Source: Methanomicrobiales archaeon (GTDB taxonomy: Archaea; Halobacteriota; Methanomicrobia; Methanomicrobiales; JACTUA01). From it: 5,270 nt of DNA. Shown piece by piece: positions 4,097 to 5,270 of this stretch. A program made the translations under genes and the position numbers. The stretch is taken from the NCBI GenBank assembly GCA_028678815.1, contig JAJRCS010000116.1, positions 1 through 5,270 on the forward strand, in the 5' to 3' direction. Within the stretch, counting starts at the first letter, position 1, and each line of letters opens with the position of its first letter. The notes below the pieces were generated by a model. It searched no databases. It saw only the letters and a list, made by a program, of their open reading frames with translations, and was not told where the DNA came from.

Positions 4097-5270
4097 CCTT
4101 CTCCCCCCCTTCCTGCGCCCGCCTCCGGAGCGCATACAGGGCCTCGAGGGCCTGGCGCGGGGTCATGTTGTCGGTGTCCAGGTCAAGGAGCTCCCTGACC
4201 ACCGGGTGCTCCTTCGGGGGAGCCTCGGGGGCGTCCACGAAGAGCACCTGCGTGTACCGCTTCGGCCTCCCTCCCTTCCCGTCCTCCCCCTTCTGGACCG
4301 AGGTGAGGATATCGGCCGCCCGGTCGGTCACCTTCCGGGGGATCCCGGCCCGGCGGGCGACGTGGATCCCGTAGCTCCGGTCGGTGGCGCCGGGCACGAG
4401 CCTCCTCAGGAAGATGACATCGCTCCCCGTCTCCTTCACCGTGAAGTGGTAGTTCTTCACCCGGCGGAGCTCGGCCTCCACGCCGACGATCTCGTGGAAG
4501 TGGGTCGCAAAGAGGGTGCGGGGGCCGTGCCCCGCCTTTCCGTGGAGGAACTCGAGGACCGCCCGGGCGATGGCGTACCCGTCCAGGGTCCCCGTCCCCT
4601 TCCCGATCTCGTCGAGGACCACGAGGCTCCGGGGGGTCATGCTGTTCAGGATGTTCGCGAGCTCGAGCATCTCCACCATGAAGGTGGACTGCCCGCTCGC
4701 CAGGTCGTCGAAGGCCCCGACCCGGGTGAAGACCCGGTCGATGATCCCGACGGAGGCGTGGGCGGCGGGGACGAAGGAGCCGGCCTGGGCGAGGATGGCG
4801 ATCTCGGCGACGGCCCGCATGTAGGTGGACTTGCCCGCCATGTTCGCCCCCGTGATGATGAGGACCTGGTCCCCGTTCCCGTCCATCACGGTATCGTTCG
4901 GGACGAACCGGCCCCCGAGGCCCTGCTCCACGACAGGGTGGCGCCCCTCCCGGATCACGAGCCCGAGCCCCTCGTCGAGGACCGGCCGGGTGTACCCGTT
5001 CGCCCTGGCCACCTCGGCGAGGGCCGAGGCCACGTCGAGGCGGGCGAGCCCCCGGGCCAGATCCTGGAGGAGGGGTACCTCTGCCACGAGGGTGGCGAGG
5101 AGGGAGGCATAGAGCTCCCCCTCGAGGGCGAGGATCCGTTCCTCGGCAGACGCGATCTGGTCCCCCTTCTCGGCGAGCTCGTCGATGATGAACCGCTCGC
5201 CCCCCGCGGTCGTCTGCTTCCGGTGGTAATCGGCGGGGACAAGGTGGAGGTTCGCCTTCGTCACCTCGAT
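4089..5270 (-). CDS. mutS: DNA mismatch repair protein MutS, C-terminal part (N-terminus outside window)
   Basis: MutS recognises mispairs and small loops and, as an ATP-driven clamp, recruits MutL. Only the last 393 codons are visible. The frame is open to the window edge and begins with the conserved IEVT-K end of the clamp/lever region, so the GTG at 5264 is internal. Numbering from that GTG, the lever region with 'VPADYHRKQT' and 'ERF' occupies about 1-90. The ABC ATPase follows: Walker A GANMAGKS (139-146), ASGQSTFMVEM (189-199), Walker B VVLDEIGKGTGTLDG (215-229), the switch FATHFHEI (252-259) and SYGIHVARRAGIP (297-309). The tail 'HPVVRELLDLD...TPRQALEALYAL' (353-379) is the dimer/tetramer-forming end typical of bacterial MutS. 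QVLF (339-342) sits where bacterial MutS carries its clamp motif. Substitutions at usually conserved places are GANM for GPNM and GKGTGT for GRGTST. Archaeal MutS1-MutL pairs are generally viewed as acquired from bacteria. The stop overlaps the mutL start by 8 bases, indicating an operon. Confidence -1.
   Translation of the reverse strand: MEVTKANLHLVPADYHRKQTTAGGERFIIDELAEKGDQIASAEERILALEGELYASLLATLVAEVPLLQDLARGLARLDVASALAEVARANGYTRPVLDEGLGLVIREGRHPVVEQGLGGRFVPNDTVMDGNGDQVLIITGANMAGKSTYMRAVAEIAILAQAGSFVPAAHASVGIIDRVFTRVGAFDDLASGQSTFMVEMLELANILNSMTPRSLVVLDEIGKGTGTLDGYAIARAVLEFLHGKAGHGPRTLFATHFHEIVGVEAELRRVKNYHFTVKETGSDVIFLRRLVPGATDRSYGIHVARRAGIPRKVTDRAADILTSVQKGEDGKGGRPKRYTQVLFVDAPEAPPKEHPVVRELLDLDTDNMTPRQALEALYALRRRAQEGGEKDG
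4097..4110 (-). promoter_or_regulatory. Purine-rich ribosome-binding tract of mutL inside mutS
   Basis: On the - strand the bases just before the mutL ATG are a G-run followed by AGAAGG, all purine save the first base. GGAG lies about 6-9 bases from the ATG, which fits a Shine-Dalgarno role and supports 4096 as the start. It lies within the last codons of mutS, so mutL translation is probably coupled to mutS through the 8-base overlap ATGGCTGA. Confidence -1.

Noticed and set aside
4097..4135. An upstream ATG that would lengthen MutL by 13 residues.
   Set aside because: The extension is Arg/Gly-rich, overlaps mutS further, and is unlike MutL N-termini, while the ATG at 4096 has a suitable ribosome-binding tract.
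2132..4198. A 688-codon open frame on the + strand opposite mutL and the start of the TPR gene.
   Set aside because: It is antisense to a clear mutL, is low-complexity and rich in Gly, Pro, Glu, Asp and Leu, has no recognisable domain, and is the expected by-product of C/G third-position preference on the coding strand.
5262..5264. GTG at 5264 as the start of a short MutS-like protein.
   Set aside because: The frame continues to the window edge with the conserved Ile-Glu that precedes Val-Thr-Lys in full-length MutS, so this is an internal codon.

Overview
The window looks like a piece of a G+C-rich methanogenic archaeon, most likely a Methanomicrobiales-type euryarchaeon. The evidence is strong C/G preference at third codon positions, a TATA-box promoter placed for a leaderless transcript, a membrane-anchored protein with a Pro/Thr-rich stalk typical of methanogen surface proteins, and a bacterial-type mutS-mutL pair, which is known from Methanomicrobia and haloarchaea. 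The taxonomic call is inference. No rRNA, tRNA, CRISPR array or insertion sequence was seen.

Layout, left half (+ strand). The window opens inside a gene for a HAF-repeat protein with a C-terminal FIMAH-like helical domain (2-820; its true start lies upstream). A 128-base spacer follows. It holds an apparently coding tail in the +1 frame with no start codon, a perfect 8-bp hairpin, and a TGCC/GGCA symmetric cluster. Next is a single-pass membrane protein (949-1620; an alternative ATG lies at 922) with a Pro/Thr stalk and an outward-facing beta-sandwich-like domain. Both products are probably cell-surface or secreted proteins of unknown substrate.

Layout, right half (- strand). Reading right to left, the 3' part of mutS (from the window edge at 5270 down to 4089) overlaps mutL (4096-2309) by 8 bases. 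After a 38-base gap that carries its own TATA box comes a secreted three-TPR protein (2270-1644) with a C-terminal hydrophobic segment and an Arg cluster. This gene converges with the membrane-protein gene over only 23 bases, where an imperfect hairpin sits.

MutS and MutL form the mismatch-repair initiation machinery: MutS recognises mispairs and MutL, here of the endonuclease type, nicks the daughter strand. The MutL carries a QELLVP motif that matches the sliding-clamp-binding site of endonuclease MutL proteins, and the MutS tail has a QVLF at the place of the bacterial clamp motif. I found no wholly new multi-gene system. The most interesting points are the clamp-type motifs in an archaeal MutS/MutL pair, substitutions at near-invariant catalytic-motif positions, and the coding-like +1 tail after the HAF gene.
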